From contig JAHYZA010000008.1 of the NCBI GenBank assembly GCA_019424695.1, positions 72,646-136,645 of the forward strand: a DNA stretch of 64,000 nucleotides. Reading direction: 5' to 3'. The notes below the pieces were generated by a model that had not been told where the DNA came from, made no database searches, and saw only the letters and a program-made list of their open reading frames with translations. This document shows positions 25,181 through 32,677 of the stretch, one piece after another. Source of the stretch: Oscillospiraceae bacterium. GTDB taxonomy: Bacteria; Bacillota; Clostridia; Oscillospirales; Ruminococcaceae. Within the stretch, counting starts at the first letter, position 1; every line of letters begins with the position of its first letter. A program made the position numbers and the translations under genes.

Positions 25181-25963
25181 ATGATTCAGTCCGTCAATTC
25201 CCCGGCCTACCGGGCAGAGTTTGCCCGGCGTATCCGAAACAAACCCTACTTTGAAGCTACCATGGGCACCCATTGCATGCTGTTTGAAGCGCATCCGGCC
25301 AGCGGATGGAGTTTCTATCTGCTGCCCGGAAGGGCTGCTCTGGCGCTGCGTGGCGGCACGGCAACCCTTTGCGGGCATCTGCCTGCAGGCGAAGCAGGGG
25401 AGGAAGCGGCGGAAGAATTGCAGGGGTTCCTGCGTTTTTTGCGGGTAGACCGCCTGCTCAGTGAATCGCAGACGCTGGCGGGCTGGCGACCAGCAGCGTC
25501 TGTGCTGCTGTGGGAACTTCCCCGGGGCGCTGCATTGCCGCTGCCCGCTGCGCCGCCTGCGGAACTGCAATACAGTGAGCAGCCCTCCATGCTCCCGGTC
25601 AGCCGTCTGGTGTTTTCGGATAGTGAAGCGGAGCAGGAACAGTTCTACTCGCTGGCCTGTACGGCCATTGCCCACGGCATCGGCTGTTGCCGGGTACTGC
25701 TGGACCATGGCACGCCGGTGTGCACGGTGGGCTGCTATGAGCGGAGCGATAGCGAAGCCTATATGTCGGCTGGAGTCACGGCACCGACATGGCGGGGCAG
25801 GGGACTGGCGGGATGGCTGATCGTCCGCCTGGCCAACGAACTGGCGGCGGAACGCAGGGTGTGTTTCGCCAGCGCAGAGGCGCTGCGGCCGTTTTATACC
25901 CACTTGGGATTCCGCCAGTCTGGCACGATACAACAATTTACACGGGAATGGGAAAACGTATGA
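25181..25963 (+). CDS. GNAT family N-acetyltransferase
   Basis: A 260-residue protein with a C-terminal GNAT domain. Motif A is seen as GVTAPTWRGRGLAGWLI near residues 202-218 (acetyl-CoA binding RxxGxG/A), and the motif B region ends with RPFYTHLGFRQSGT. The N-terminal half is Ala/Leu-rich without a recognised domain. The acceptor is unknown. Its last codon overlaps the next gene (ATGA), so the two are coupled. AAGGAATTCCT precedes the ATG. Confidence 0.8.
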   Translation: MIQSVNSPAYRAEFARRIRNKPYFEATMGTHCMLFEAHPASGWSFYLLPGRAALALRGGTATLCGHLPAGEAGEEAAEELQGFLRFLRVDRLLSESQTLAGWRPAASVLLWELPRGAALPLPAAPPAELQYSEQPSMLPVSRLVFSDSEAEQEQFYSLACTAIAHGIGCCRVLLDHGTPVCTVGCYERSDSEAYMSAGVTAPTWRGRGLAGWLIVRLANELAAERRVCFASAEALRPFYTHLGFRQSGTIQQFTREWENV

Positions 25964-27219
25964 TCGAACAGTTTTACGATATCAAACCGGAAGTTTTGGC
26001 GCTGGACCGGCAGGCGATGGAGCTTTGCCGCGAGCAGTTTGCCCACGTGGAGGAAATCCGCGACTATAACCAGCTCAAGATGCTGCGGGCTTTCACCGAC
26101 TGCGGTGTGGAAGCGCGGCATTTCTGGGGCTCCAGCGGATACGGCGTCTGGGACGACAGCCGCAACAAGCTGGAAGAAGTCTTTGCCCGCTGCATGGGCG
26201 CGGAAGCGGCGCTGGTGCGTCCCCAGTTCATGAGCGGCACCCACACACTGACGGTAGCGCTCTTTGGCCTGCTGCGCACCGGCGATACGCTGCTGGCCGC
26301 CACCGGGCGCCCCTATGATACGCTGGAGGGCGTCATTGGCATCGGTGAAGCCGGGAAAGGCTGCGGTACGCTGCGGGAGTACGGCGTCAAATACGATGAA
26401 TGTCCGTTGCTGCCGGATCATATGCCCGACTACGAACTGATTGCCGAGAAAGCCAAGACGGCGACGGTGGTGCACATCCAGCGCAGCCGCGGTTATACCC
26501 AGCGCAACGCCTTTGACCTGGAGACCATCCGCAAAGTAGCCGAGACAGCCCGCAAAGCCAACCCCCACGCCATCATCTTTGTGGACAACTGCTACGGCGA
26601 ATTTACCCAGACTCAGGAGCCGCTGGCGGTGGGTGCGGATCTCATCGCAGGCAGCTTTATCAAGAATCCTGGCGGCGGTATTACGCCTACCGGTGGTTAT
26701 ATTGCGGGTCGTGCCGACCTGGTGGAAAAATGCAGCCACCGGTTTACGGCCCCCGGCATCGGTGCCGATCTAGGATGCACCCAGGACAGCCTGCGGGACA
26801 CCTTCCTGGGCTTTTACTACGCCCCCGGTGTTGTGTGTGAGGCACTCAAAACGGCCATCTACGCCCAGTGCCTGCTCGAGCTGGCGGGGGTCCATCCGGT
26901 GCCCCGCTATACCGAGGATCACAACGACATTGTGACCTGCTTTGACTCTGGCAGCGCTGCGGCGCTGACGGGCTTCTGTGCAGGCATTCAGCACAACAGC
27001 CCTGTGGACAGCTTTGCCTCTCCGGAACCCGCCGACGAGCCCGGCTACACCGATAAGGTCGTCATGGCCTCCGGCAGTTTTACGGAAGGCAGTACCATCG
27101 AAATCTCCTGCGACGGCCCGCTGCGCGCACCCTATACCTGCTATCTGCAGGGCGGCGTCAACTTTACCGCCGGTCGTGCGGCGGTGCTCAATGCCGTGCA
27201 AAACGCTTTCTTTGCCTGA
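25960..27219 (+). CDS. Methionine gamma-lyase family protein (aluminum-resistance family)
   Basis: A 419-residue PLP enzyme of the YnbB family, often named aluminum resistance protein. The ATG at 25960 overlaps the GNAT stop by four bases; GGGAATGGGAA is a weak binding site, consistent with coupling. Family features are GSSGYGVWDDSR near residues 50-61, the cofactor region FVDNCYGEFT near 206-215 and SFIKNPGGGITPTGGYI near 230-246, which holds the PLP lysine. Related enzymes cleave C-S bonds; the true substrate of this subgroup is not established. A terminator follows. Confidence 0.9.
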   Translation: MIEQFYDIKPEVLALDRQAMELCREQFAHVEEIRDYNQLKMLRAFTDCGVEARHFWGSSGYGVWDDSRNKLEEVFARCMGAEAALVRPQFMSGTHTLTVALFGLLRTGDTLLAATGRPYDTLEGVIGIGEAGKGCGTLREYGVKYDECPLLPDHMPDYELIAEKAKTATVVHIQRSRGYTQRNAFDLETIRKVAETARKANPHAIIFVDNCYGEFTQTQEPLAVGADLIAGSFIKNPGGGITPTGGYIAGRADLVEKCSHRFTAPGIGADLGCTQDSLRDTFLGFYYAPGVVCEALKTAIYAQCLLELAGVHPVPRYTEDHNDIVTCFDSGSAAALTGFCAGIQHNSPVDSFASPEPADEPGYTDKVVMASGSFTEGSTIEISCDGPLRAPYTCYLQGGVNFTAGRAAVLNAVQNAFFA

Positions 27220-27233
27220 TCCATACAATAAAA

Positions 27234-27268
27234 AACTCCCGTGTGCCTTCACAGTACACGGGAGTTTT
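27234..27268. terminator. Bidirectional terminator between the lyase gene and ireB
   Basis: AACTCCCGTGT and ACACGGGAGTT form an 11-bp stem, flanked by A5-6 on the left and T-rich sequence on the right. It can stop both the plus-strand lyase transcript and the minus-strand ireB transcript. Confidence 0.92.
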
Positions 27269-27282
27269 CTTTTTTGAGGATT

Positions 27283-27534
27283 TTACCCTTTGACGTAATC
27301 GCGCACCAAAGCCTGCAGCAAATCGTCACGGTCAATGCGGCGAATGATCGCACGGGCATTTTTATAGGTCGTGATGTAGGTCGGGTCCTCAGACAGGATG
27401 TAGCCTACCAGCTGGTTGATGGGGTTGTAGCCCTTCTCTTCCAGCGCGCGATAGACCTGCAGCACTGCCTGTTTGATCTCCATATCACGGTCGTCGCGAA
27501 TGGAAAATACGGCAGTCGGCTCAGAGATCGGCAT
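27283..27534 (-). CDS. ireB: IreB family regulatory phosphoprotein (UPF0297)
   Basis: An 83-residue protein of the IreB/YrzL family. In Enterococcus faecalis IreB is phosphorylated at N-terminal threonines by the PASTA kinase IreK and affects cephalosporin resistance. The typical core is present: YRALEEKGYNPINQLVGYI and SEDPTYITTYKNARAIIRRI. A threonine at residue 7 could be the phospho-site. In many Firmicutes it precedes yqgF/ruvX; here it stands alone. AAAGGGGAACTGGAT precedes the ATG. Confidence 0.95.
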   Translation of the reverse strand: MPISEPTAVFSIRDDRDMEIKQAVLQVYRALEEKGYNPINQLVGYILSEDPTYITTYKNARAIIRRIDRDDLLQALVRDYVKG

Positions 27535-27569
27535 ATCCAGTTCCCCTTTCTCAGCGTAATAATACCTAT

Positions 27570-27598
27570 ATTATAACAAAAGTGTGCACAATTTGCAA
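27570..27598 (-). promoter_or_regulatory. Promoter for ireB
   Basis: On the minus strand TTGCAA, a 17-base spacer and TATAAT, about 35 bases ahead of the start codon. Confidence 0.88.
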
Positions 27599-27638
27599 TG
27601 GCCCGGTCATAAATTTTTATACAAAATTATGAATACTG

Positions 27639-28769
27639 TCAGCCGGAAATCACTTCACCCTTGCGGATGACCTTGACGATGTTGAGTTTTTCGTCGGCCA
27701 AAATCACATTGCCCCAGCGGCCCGGTTCCAGACTGCCGTAATCGGCATCCACGCCGATGCTGCGGGCAGGGTTCAAAGAAGCAGCGCGCACGGCACTGGC
27801 CAGGGGAACGCCCATCTCCAGCACAGCGTGCTTCATGCAGTCATACAGGCAGGTGGCGCTGCCGGCGATGGTGCCGGGCTGCTCGGTCAGCGTAGCACGG
27901 GGACCACGCACGGTCACAGCCTGACCGCCCAGGGAGTACTGTCCGTCGGGCAATCCGCAGGCCATCATGCTGTCGGCAATCAGGATAACGTGATCGTCGC
28001 CGAAGGTGTTGAAGGTAAAGCGCACCACAGCAGGATGAATATGTACCCCGTCGGTAATGAGTTCGACTTCGGCACCGTCCTCCAACGCGGCAATGATGGG
28101 GCCGGGCGCACGGTGGGTGATGCCGGGCATGGCGTTGTACAGGTGGGTCATGTGGGAAGCGCCGGCGGCAAAGGCCGTTTTGGCGGTCTCATAGTCCACG
28201 CAGGTATGTGCGATGGAGATGCGCACCTCGTCATGGCATTCCTTGATGAAATCCAGGTTGCCAGGCACTTCCGGGGCCACGTCCACCAGACGGATCAGAC
28301 CCCCACTGCGGGCCTGCAGGCGGCGGAACATGCCGGCGTCGGCGGCCATCACGTACTTGGGATTCTGGGCACCGACTTTATCGGGGCTGATGTAGGGGCC
28401 TTCCATATTGATGCCCACCAGATCGGCACCGCGCTCATTCTTATGGGCGGCAGCCACATCCATGATGCCGTTGAGGATTTCTTCGCTGAAGGTCATGGTA
28501 GCAGGGCAGATGGCAAGTACGCCCTTGCTGGCCTCAAAATCGGCAATGGCCTGCAGACCGGCTTCGTCGGCATCACAGAAATCATGACCCACGGCGCCGT
28601 GAAAGTGGATGTCTACCAGGCCCGGCAGGGCGAAAGCGCCCTGGGCATCGATGATCTCTTCCTCCGCCTGCGGGGCTGCACCGAACACGATGCGCCCGTC
28701 ACGGATCACAAGGTCTTTTTCTACAAACCGATTGCCATCGGCAAAGACCTTCGCATTACGGATAATCAT
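27639..28769 (-). CDS. nagA: N-acetylglucosamine-6-phosphate deacetylase
   Basis: A 376-residue amidohydrolase converting GlcNAc-6-P to GlcN-6-P and acetate. Metal-binding VDIHFHGAVGHDF is near residues 52-64, the GINMEGPYISP motif near 123-133, and MTHLYNAMPG near 208-217. The C-terminal IADSMMACGLPDGQYSLGG is typical. It lies 19 bases after nagB on the same strand, so the two are probably co-transcribed, giving with the upstream PTS gene a complete GlcNAc route. GGCAGGAGGAAACATACT precedes the ATG. Confidence 0.96.
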   Translation of the reverse strand: MIIRNAKVFADGNRFVEKDLVIRDGRIVFGAAPQAEEEIIDAQGAFALPGLVDIHFHGAVGHDFCDADEAGLQAIADFEASKGVLAICPATMTFSEEILNGIMDVAAAHKNERGADLVGINMEGPYISPDKVGAQNPKYVMAADAGMFRRLQARSGGLIRLVDVAPEVPGNLDFIKECHDEVRISIAHTCVDYETAKTAFAAGASHMTHLYNAMPGITHRAPGPIIAALEDGAEVELITDGVHIHPAVVRFTFNTFGDDHVILIADSMMACGLPDGQYSLGGQAVTVRGPRATLTEQPGTIAGSATCLYDCMKHAVLEMGVPLASAVRAASLNPARSIGVDADYGSLEPGRWGNVILADEKLNIVKVIRKGEVISG

Positions 28770-28788
28770 AGTATGTTTCCTCCTGCCC

Positions 28789-29517
28789 TCAGATCAGGCT
28801 CAGGGCTTCCTCATCGCCAACCAGCGTGAAATCGGGATGCATCTGCAGGATGCTGGCGGGGACCTCCGGCGTGACAGGACCGAAGAACGCCTTCTTGACG
28901 ATTTCAGCCTTATCCTTGCCGTTGGCAACCATCAGGACCTTGCGGGCCTGCATGATGGTCTTGATGCCCATGGTGTATGCCTGCTTCGGGACCAGATCCT
29001 CGTTGCCCTCAAAGAAGCGCTTGTTGGCCTCGATGGTTTCGGGCTTCAGGTCAACGCAGTGGGTGCCCAGCTCGAACGCTTCGCCCGGTTCATTGAAGCC
29101 GATGTGACCATCGTGACCAATGCCCAGCAGCTGCAGGTCGATGCCGCCCACCCGCTTGATGACATAGTCATAACGGGCACATTCTGCCTCGGCGTCCATG
29201 TTGGTGCCGTCCGGCAGGTTGATGGCTTCAGGATTGATGTTGACCAGGTCAAAAAGATTGCGGTGCATGAAGCTCCAGTAGCTCTCAGAATGTTCGCGGG
29301 GCAGACCACGGTACTCGTCCAGGTTGACGGTCGTCACTTCGGAGAAGTCCAGATCGCCCTTGTTGTACCATTCCACCAGCTGCTTGTAGGTGCCCACAGG
29401 GGTGCCGCCGGTGGCAAGGCCCAGCACGCAGTTGGGCTTCATGATCACCTGAGCGGAAATGATATTGGCGGCCTTGCGGGACATATCATAGTAATCTTTT
29501 GCGCGGATGATTTTCAT
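28789..29517 (-). CDS. nagB: Glucosamine-6-phosphate deaminase
   Basis: A 242-residue NagB converting GlcN-6-P to fructose-6-P and ammonia. LATGGTPVGTYKQL near residues 34-47 binds phosphate, and GIGHDGHIGFNEPG near residues 133-146 holds the catalytic Asp/His. Length is that of the short Firmicutes form. ATAGGAGGTATTTCTT precedes the ATG. Upstream lie an extended -10 TGGTATACT on the minus strand and dyads (see 29543-29611). Confidence 0.97.
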   Translation of the reverse strand: MKIIRAKDYYDMSRKAANIISAQVIMKPNCVLGLATGGTPVGTYKQLVEWYNKGDLDFSEVTTVNLDEYRGLPREHSESYWSFMHRNLFDLVNINPEAINLPDGTNMDAEAECARYDYVIKRVGGIDLQLLGIGHDGHIGFNEPGEAFELGTHCVDLKPETIEANKRFFEGNEDLVPKQAYTMGIKTIMQARKVLMVANGKDKAEIVKKAFFGPVTPEVPASILQMHPDFTLVGDEEALSLI

Positions 29518-29542
29518 AAGAAATACCTCCTATAGGATGGTG

Positions 29543-29611
29543 GGGGAGAGCCCCCGCTGTTTATTGTCAGTATACCACGAATCCGTGAAGAAAACATGTC
29601 CAAGGGGACAT
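29543..29611 (-). promoter_or_regulatory. nagBA promoter region with dyads
   Basis: On the minus strand an extended -10 TGGTATACT lies about 50 bases ahead of nagB. Upstream is the inverted repeat ATGTCC-N4-GGACAT (29596-29611); in the leader is GGGGG-N4-CCCCC (29543-29556). Either could be an operator, but neither matches a regulator site I can name. Confidence 0.45.
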
Positions 29612-29617
29612 ATTGTG

Positions 29618-29656
29618 AAAAAAATGCCGGGGACAGGCTTTGCGCCCGCCCCCGGC
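29618..29656 (-). terminator. Terminator of the PTS EIICB gene
   Basis: On the minus strand GCCGGGG and CCCCGGC pair around a long loop, followed by seven T. It separates the PTS gene from nagBA. Confidence 0.75.
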
Positions 29657-29705
29657 GGAGGAGATAAAGGGAACCAGAACCTTTATCGTGGCGCTGTAAG
29701 AACTC

Positions 29706-31181
29706 TTACAGCATCTTCTTCAATTCGTCGTAGACAAACTGGACCTTGGGGCCGATAACGACCTGGCAGGCGTTCTTGCTGGGACGGATGACACCGGCAG
29801 CACCGGCAGACTTGACAGCCTTCTCATCCACAGCAGTGCTGTCCTTGACCTCGAAACGCAGACGAGTCGCGCAGTAGTCAACGTTGGTGACGTTGCCCTT
29901 GCCGCCGATGGCAGCCAGAACGCCGCTGGCGATGGCGGTGAAGTCATTGTTGGCCAGGGTGATGTTGGCTTCGGCAGCCTCAGCGTCTTCATCCTCACGG
30001 CCCGGGGTCACCAGGTTGAACTTGGTGATGGCGAAACGGAAGACAACGTAGAAGACGACGAAAGCAGCGATGCCCAGAGGAATGATCATCCAGGTGTTGG
30101 CATGAGCCGGCAGGGAAGCGGAGAAGACCAGGTCAGTGGCACCGGCGGAGAACATGAAGCCGGCACGGAAACCAACGTAGTAGGTGATAACGGTGAAGAT
30201 GCCGTACAGAACAGCATAAACAACGTACAGGGGGAAGCACAGGAACATGAAGCCGAACTCGAAGGGCTCGGTAACGCCGCAGACAAACGCGCAGATAGCA
30301 GCGGAGGTCACGAGGCCGATGGCAGCCTTCTTGTTCTTGGCGGTGTGGACCATAGCCAGAGCCGCACCGGGGATACCGAACATCATGCAGGGGAAGAAGC
30401 CGGACATGTACATGCCGAGGCTCCAACCCACATCGGCGGAAGTCTCACCGGCCCAGTAGTGGGTCAGGTCGCCCAGACCGATGGTGTCGAACCAGAACAC
30501 GTTGTTCAGGGCGTGATGCAGGCCGGTGGGGATCAGCAGGCGGTTGAAGAAGGCGTACAGACCAGCGCCGACGCCGCCCAGGCTGACGATGCCGTCGCCC
30601 AGCATAACCAGCAGGTTGAAGATGATGGGCCAGACGAAGAGCAGGATGACGGAAACAACAATGGAGACCAGGCCGGTGACGATGGCCACGCAGCGCTTGC
30701 CGCTGAAGAAGGCCAGCCAGTCAGGCAGCTGGGTGCTCTTGAACTTGTTGTAGCAGGTAGAACCGATGATGGCAGCCAGAATGCCGATGAAGGCGTTGCC
30801 GGCGGTCTTCTGGAAAGCAATGTAGGTAGAGGTGCCTTCCACCAGGTTCATGAAGGGGAGAGCGCTGACCACACCGGTGCTCAGCAGCTGGGTCATCATC
30901 AGGTAGCTGACGAGGCCGGCCAGAGCAGACGTGCCGTCATGGTCATCGGACAGGCCGACAGCCGCGCCAACGGCGAACAGCCAAGCCATGTTGTCGATCA
31001 GGGCGCCGCCGGCCTTGATCAGAATGAAACCGGCCGTATAAGCGAAACCGGTGGTGGCGCCTTCAGCACCCATGGCAGCCGGAGCCAACGCGTAGCCCAG
31101 GCCCATGAGGATGCCGCAGACAGGAAGCGCGGCGACGGGCAGCATCAATGCCTTGCCGAGCTTTTGCAGATACTTCATCAT
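29706..31181 (-). CDS. PTS glucose/N-acetylglucosamine-type EIICB permease
   Basis: A 491-residue PTS permease with an N-terminal EIIC domain (about residues 1-380, ten hydrophobic segments, the GlcNAc/glucose-type LLIPTGLHHALN motif) and a C-terminal EIIB domain (about 415-491) with the phosphocysteine at residue 437 in YCATRLRF. No EIIA domain is attached, so EIIA must come from elsewhere. Location directly upstream of nagB-nagA on the same strand argues for GlcNAc as substrate, but glucose cannot be excluded from sequence. The start is one of two adjacent ATG codons (31181 or 31178) after TTGGAGGAATGC. Inner membrane. Confidence 0.92.
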   Translation of the reverse strand: MMKYLQKLGKALMLPVAALPVCGILMGLGYALAPAAMGAEGATTGFAYTAGFILIKAGGALIDNMAWLFAVGAAVGLSDDHDGTSALAGLVSYLMMTQLLSTGVVSALPFMNLVEGTSTYIAFQKTAGNAFIGILAAIIGSTCYNKFKSTQLPDWLAFFSGKRCVAIVTGLVSIVVSVILLFVWPIIFNLLVMLGDGIVSLGGVGAGLYAFFNRLLIPTGLHHALNNVFWFDTIGLGDLTHYWAGETSADVGWSLGMYMSGFFPCMMFGIPGAALAMVHTAKNKKAAIGLVTSAAICAFVCGVTEPFEFGFMFLCFPLYVVYAVLYGIFTVITYYVGFRAGFMFSAGATDLVFSASLPAHANTWMIIPLGIAAFVVFYVVFRFAITKFNLVTPGREDEDAEAAEANITLANNDFTAIASGVLAAIGGKGNVTNVDYCATRLRFEVKDSTAVDEKAVKSAGAAGVIRPSKNACQVVIGPKVQFVYDELKKML

Positions 31182-31269
31182 AAAAGCATTCCTCCAAAAT
31201 TCAGATGGTTCCTCTAATAACGGGGTATGCGGTTGTTCTGGTTCTTATAACCGCGCACCTTGTTGTTTT

Positions 31270-31283
31270 TATATTAACATATT
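31270..31283. promoter_or_regulatory. Operator-like motif, copy 1
   Basis: Reads AATATGTTAATATA on the minus strand, about 90 bases ahead of the PTS gene. A 13-of-14 match in the opposite orientation lies at 31352-31365. Together they are a candidate binding pair for a regulator of the PTS gene. Confidence 0.4.
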
Positions 31284-31351
31284 CTTCATAAAAAAGAAAG
31301 CAAATTTAAACAATTTGTCAAAAAAACGAAAAACCGACCTAAAAATTGGGC

Positions 31352-31365
31352 AATATGTTAACATA
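31352..31365. promoter_or_regulatory. Operator-like motif, copy 2
   Basis: Reads AATATGTTAACATA on the plus strand, inverted relative to copy 1 and centred 82 bases away. It contains the perfect dyad TATGTTAACATA. On the minus strand a TTGACA lies between the two copies. Confidence 0.4.
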
Positions 31366-31456
31366 ATTAGAAATGGTGCGCAAAAAACAGAAAAAAACAA
31401 ACAAGAAAATGAAAGTTATTTTTATAACGCGCGTCAGGAGGGGTTTCTGTTGCATC

Positions 31457-31484
31457 AAAAAAGCGCCCCGCCGAGGCGGGACGC
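31457..31484 (-). terminator. Terminator of thiT
   Basis: On the minus strand GCGTCCCGCC and GGCGGGGCGC form a stem (one G-T pair) followed by six T, starting about 12 bases after the thiT stop. Confidence 0.88.
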
Positions 31485-31495
31485 AGCAGAAACAT

Positions 31496-32062
31496 TTATT
31501 GCTGTTGTGCGGCGAACAGCTGGGGAGCGGCTTTGTAGATCAACACCGCAGCCACCGTCGTCAGGATGGTTTCCGGCAGCATGTAACTTCCGTTGTAGGT
31601 CAGGCTGTAGATCCAGGCGGGCAGTCCGTCACTGAGGTTGCCCCAGATCAGCACGCCGGACAAAAAGCTGCACAAGAAACGGATGGCGCATACGGCGGCG
31701 GTGCCAACTGCCACACCGACCATACGGTTGGTGAATGCTTTCGAGATAGCACCGGCCAGGCCCAGCAGGGTAAAGGCCAGCACATAGTCCAGCAAAATCA
31801 TGCCTACCAGCGGCAGCAGGCCGGGCGCCGGGGGCGCATAGAAGCCCAGCAGCATCTGCAGCAGGCTGTTCACAAAACCGGTGAACAGGCCCCATTTTAC
31901 GCCGTGACGGAAAGAAATCAGGATAAAAGGCAGCATGCTGAACAGGGTGATGGACCCGCCGTTGGGCAGCTCATAGATCTTGATGTTTGCCAGTACGGTG
32001 CCAAGGGCAATCATCAGGGCGCATTCCACCAGGGTGCGCGTTTTGGAATAGGTTTTGGTCAT
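31496..32062 (-). CDS. thiT: ECF transporter S component, thiamine-specific (ThiT)
   Basis: A 188-residue membrane protein with about six hydrophobic segments. The N-terminal ALMIALGTVLANIKIYELPNG and GGSITLFSMLPFILISFRHG resemble ThiT, the thiamine-binding S component that works with a shared ECF module (EcfA, EcfA', EcfT) encoded elsewhere. The upstream TPP riboswitch makes the thiamine assignment strong. The binding site before the ATG (GAGGAACATTGACCC) is moderate. No ECF module genes occur in this window. Confidence 0.93.
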   Translation of the reverse strand: MTKTYSKTRTLVECALMIALGTVLANIKIYELPNGGSITLFSMLPFILISFRHGVKWGLFTGFVNSLLQMLLGFYAPPAPGLLPLVGMILLDYVLAFTLLGLAGAISKAFTNRMVGVAVGTAAVCAIRFLCSFLSGVLIWGNLSDGLPAWIYSLTYNGSYMLPETILTTVAAVLIYKAAPQLFAAQQQ

Positions 32063-32100
32063 GGGTCAATGTTCCTCCCCAAACAATATAAAGTACATAA

Positions 32101-32134
32101 AAACAAGAAAAGCGCCTGCAAAAATTGCAGGCGC
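32101..32134 (-). terminator. Riboswitch expression-platform terminator
   Basis: On the minus strand GCGCCTGCA and TGCAGGCGC form a 9-bp stem with a 5-base loop, followed by TTTTCTTGTTT. It lies between the TPP aptamer and thiT, so ligand binding probably allows this terminator to form. Confidence 0.85.
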
Positions 32135-32155
32135 AAACGCAGCATGACACTTTAT

Positions 32156-32256
32156 GGGGTCAAACTTCCTACGCCGGCATTATCCGGATCAGGTTCAAGG
32201 CGACCCGAAGCTGCGGTTTGCTTCGATCTCAGCCGAGGATGCCCCTCAGCGCCCCT
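32156..32256 (-). ncRNA. TPP riboswitch (THI element)
   Basis: On the minus strand the conserved core CTGAGA is present, followed downstream by ACCTGATCCGGATAATGCCG and GCGTAGGAAG, the pyrophosphate- and pyrimidine-sensing parts of the TPP aptamer. Outer GGGG/CCCC pairing closes the domain. It lies about 95 bases ahead of thiT with a terminator between them, indicating transcriptional control of thiamine uptake. Confidence 0.95.
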
Positions 32257-32275
32257 GTTTTTATGTCCAGTACCC

Positions 32276-32303
32276 AGTATACACAACAGGAAGCGTTTGT
32301 CAA
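32276..32303 (-). promoter_or_regulatory. Promoter for the thiT riboswitch transcript
   Basis: On the minus strand TTGACA, a 16-base spacer and TATACT with an upstream TG, ending about 15 bases ahead of the aptamer. Confidence 0.88.
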
Positions 32304-32593
32304 GCTGTATAGAACAAAAATGGGCCCCGGATTTTATCCTGAGAGGTACTGCGCGATACATGCTATATATAAATAAGGTAATAGGACTTCTCTGAACTGC
32401 GGGCTGCGGCAGAAAGATCTGGTTCTTGTGGTTGTGAACAATACCACGTGTGGTACCTTGCGAGGGAATACGCCCCCAAATGGACGAAAAATGGCAGAAC
32501 ACAGCGCTTTTTTCTGTGGCAATCCATGCGTGGAGCACAAAAAAATTGTCAAAATTTTACAGCGAAAATCCGCAGATTTCCACGGCGTCGCTC
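32304..32593. other. Intergenic region between thiT and the GH25 gene
   Basis: No gene or strong structure is seen. Short frames here have no binding sites. The palindromic CCACGTGTGG-like stretch near 32445 is short and probably fortuitous. Confidence 0.4.
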
Positions 32594-32623
32594 TTGCACG
32601 GACTGGTCGCTTTGTGCTATGAT
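32594..32623 (+). promoter_or_regulatory. Promoter for the GH25 gene
   Basis: TTGCAC, an 18-base spacer and TGC-TATGAT (extended -10), about 55 bases ahead of the ATG. Confidence 0.7.
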
Positions 32624-32677
32624 TCTATTTGTAGTTTTATAATCTCTAATACTAGCAATGTGAACGGTGAGGTAAGG

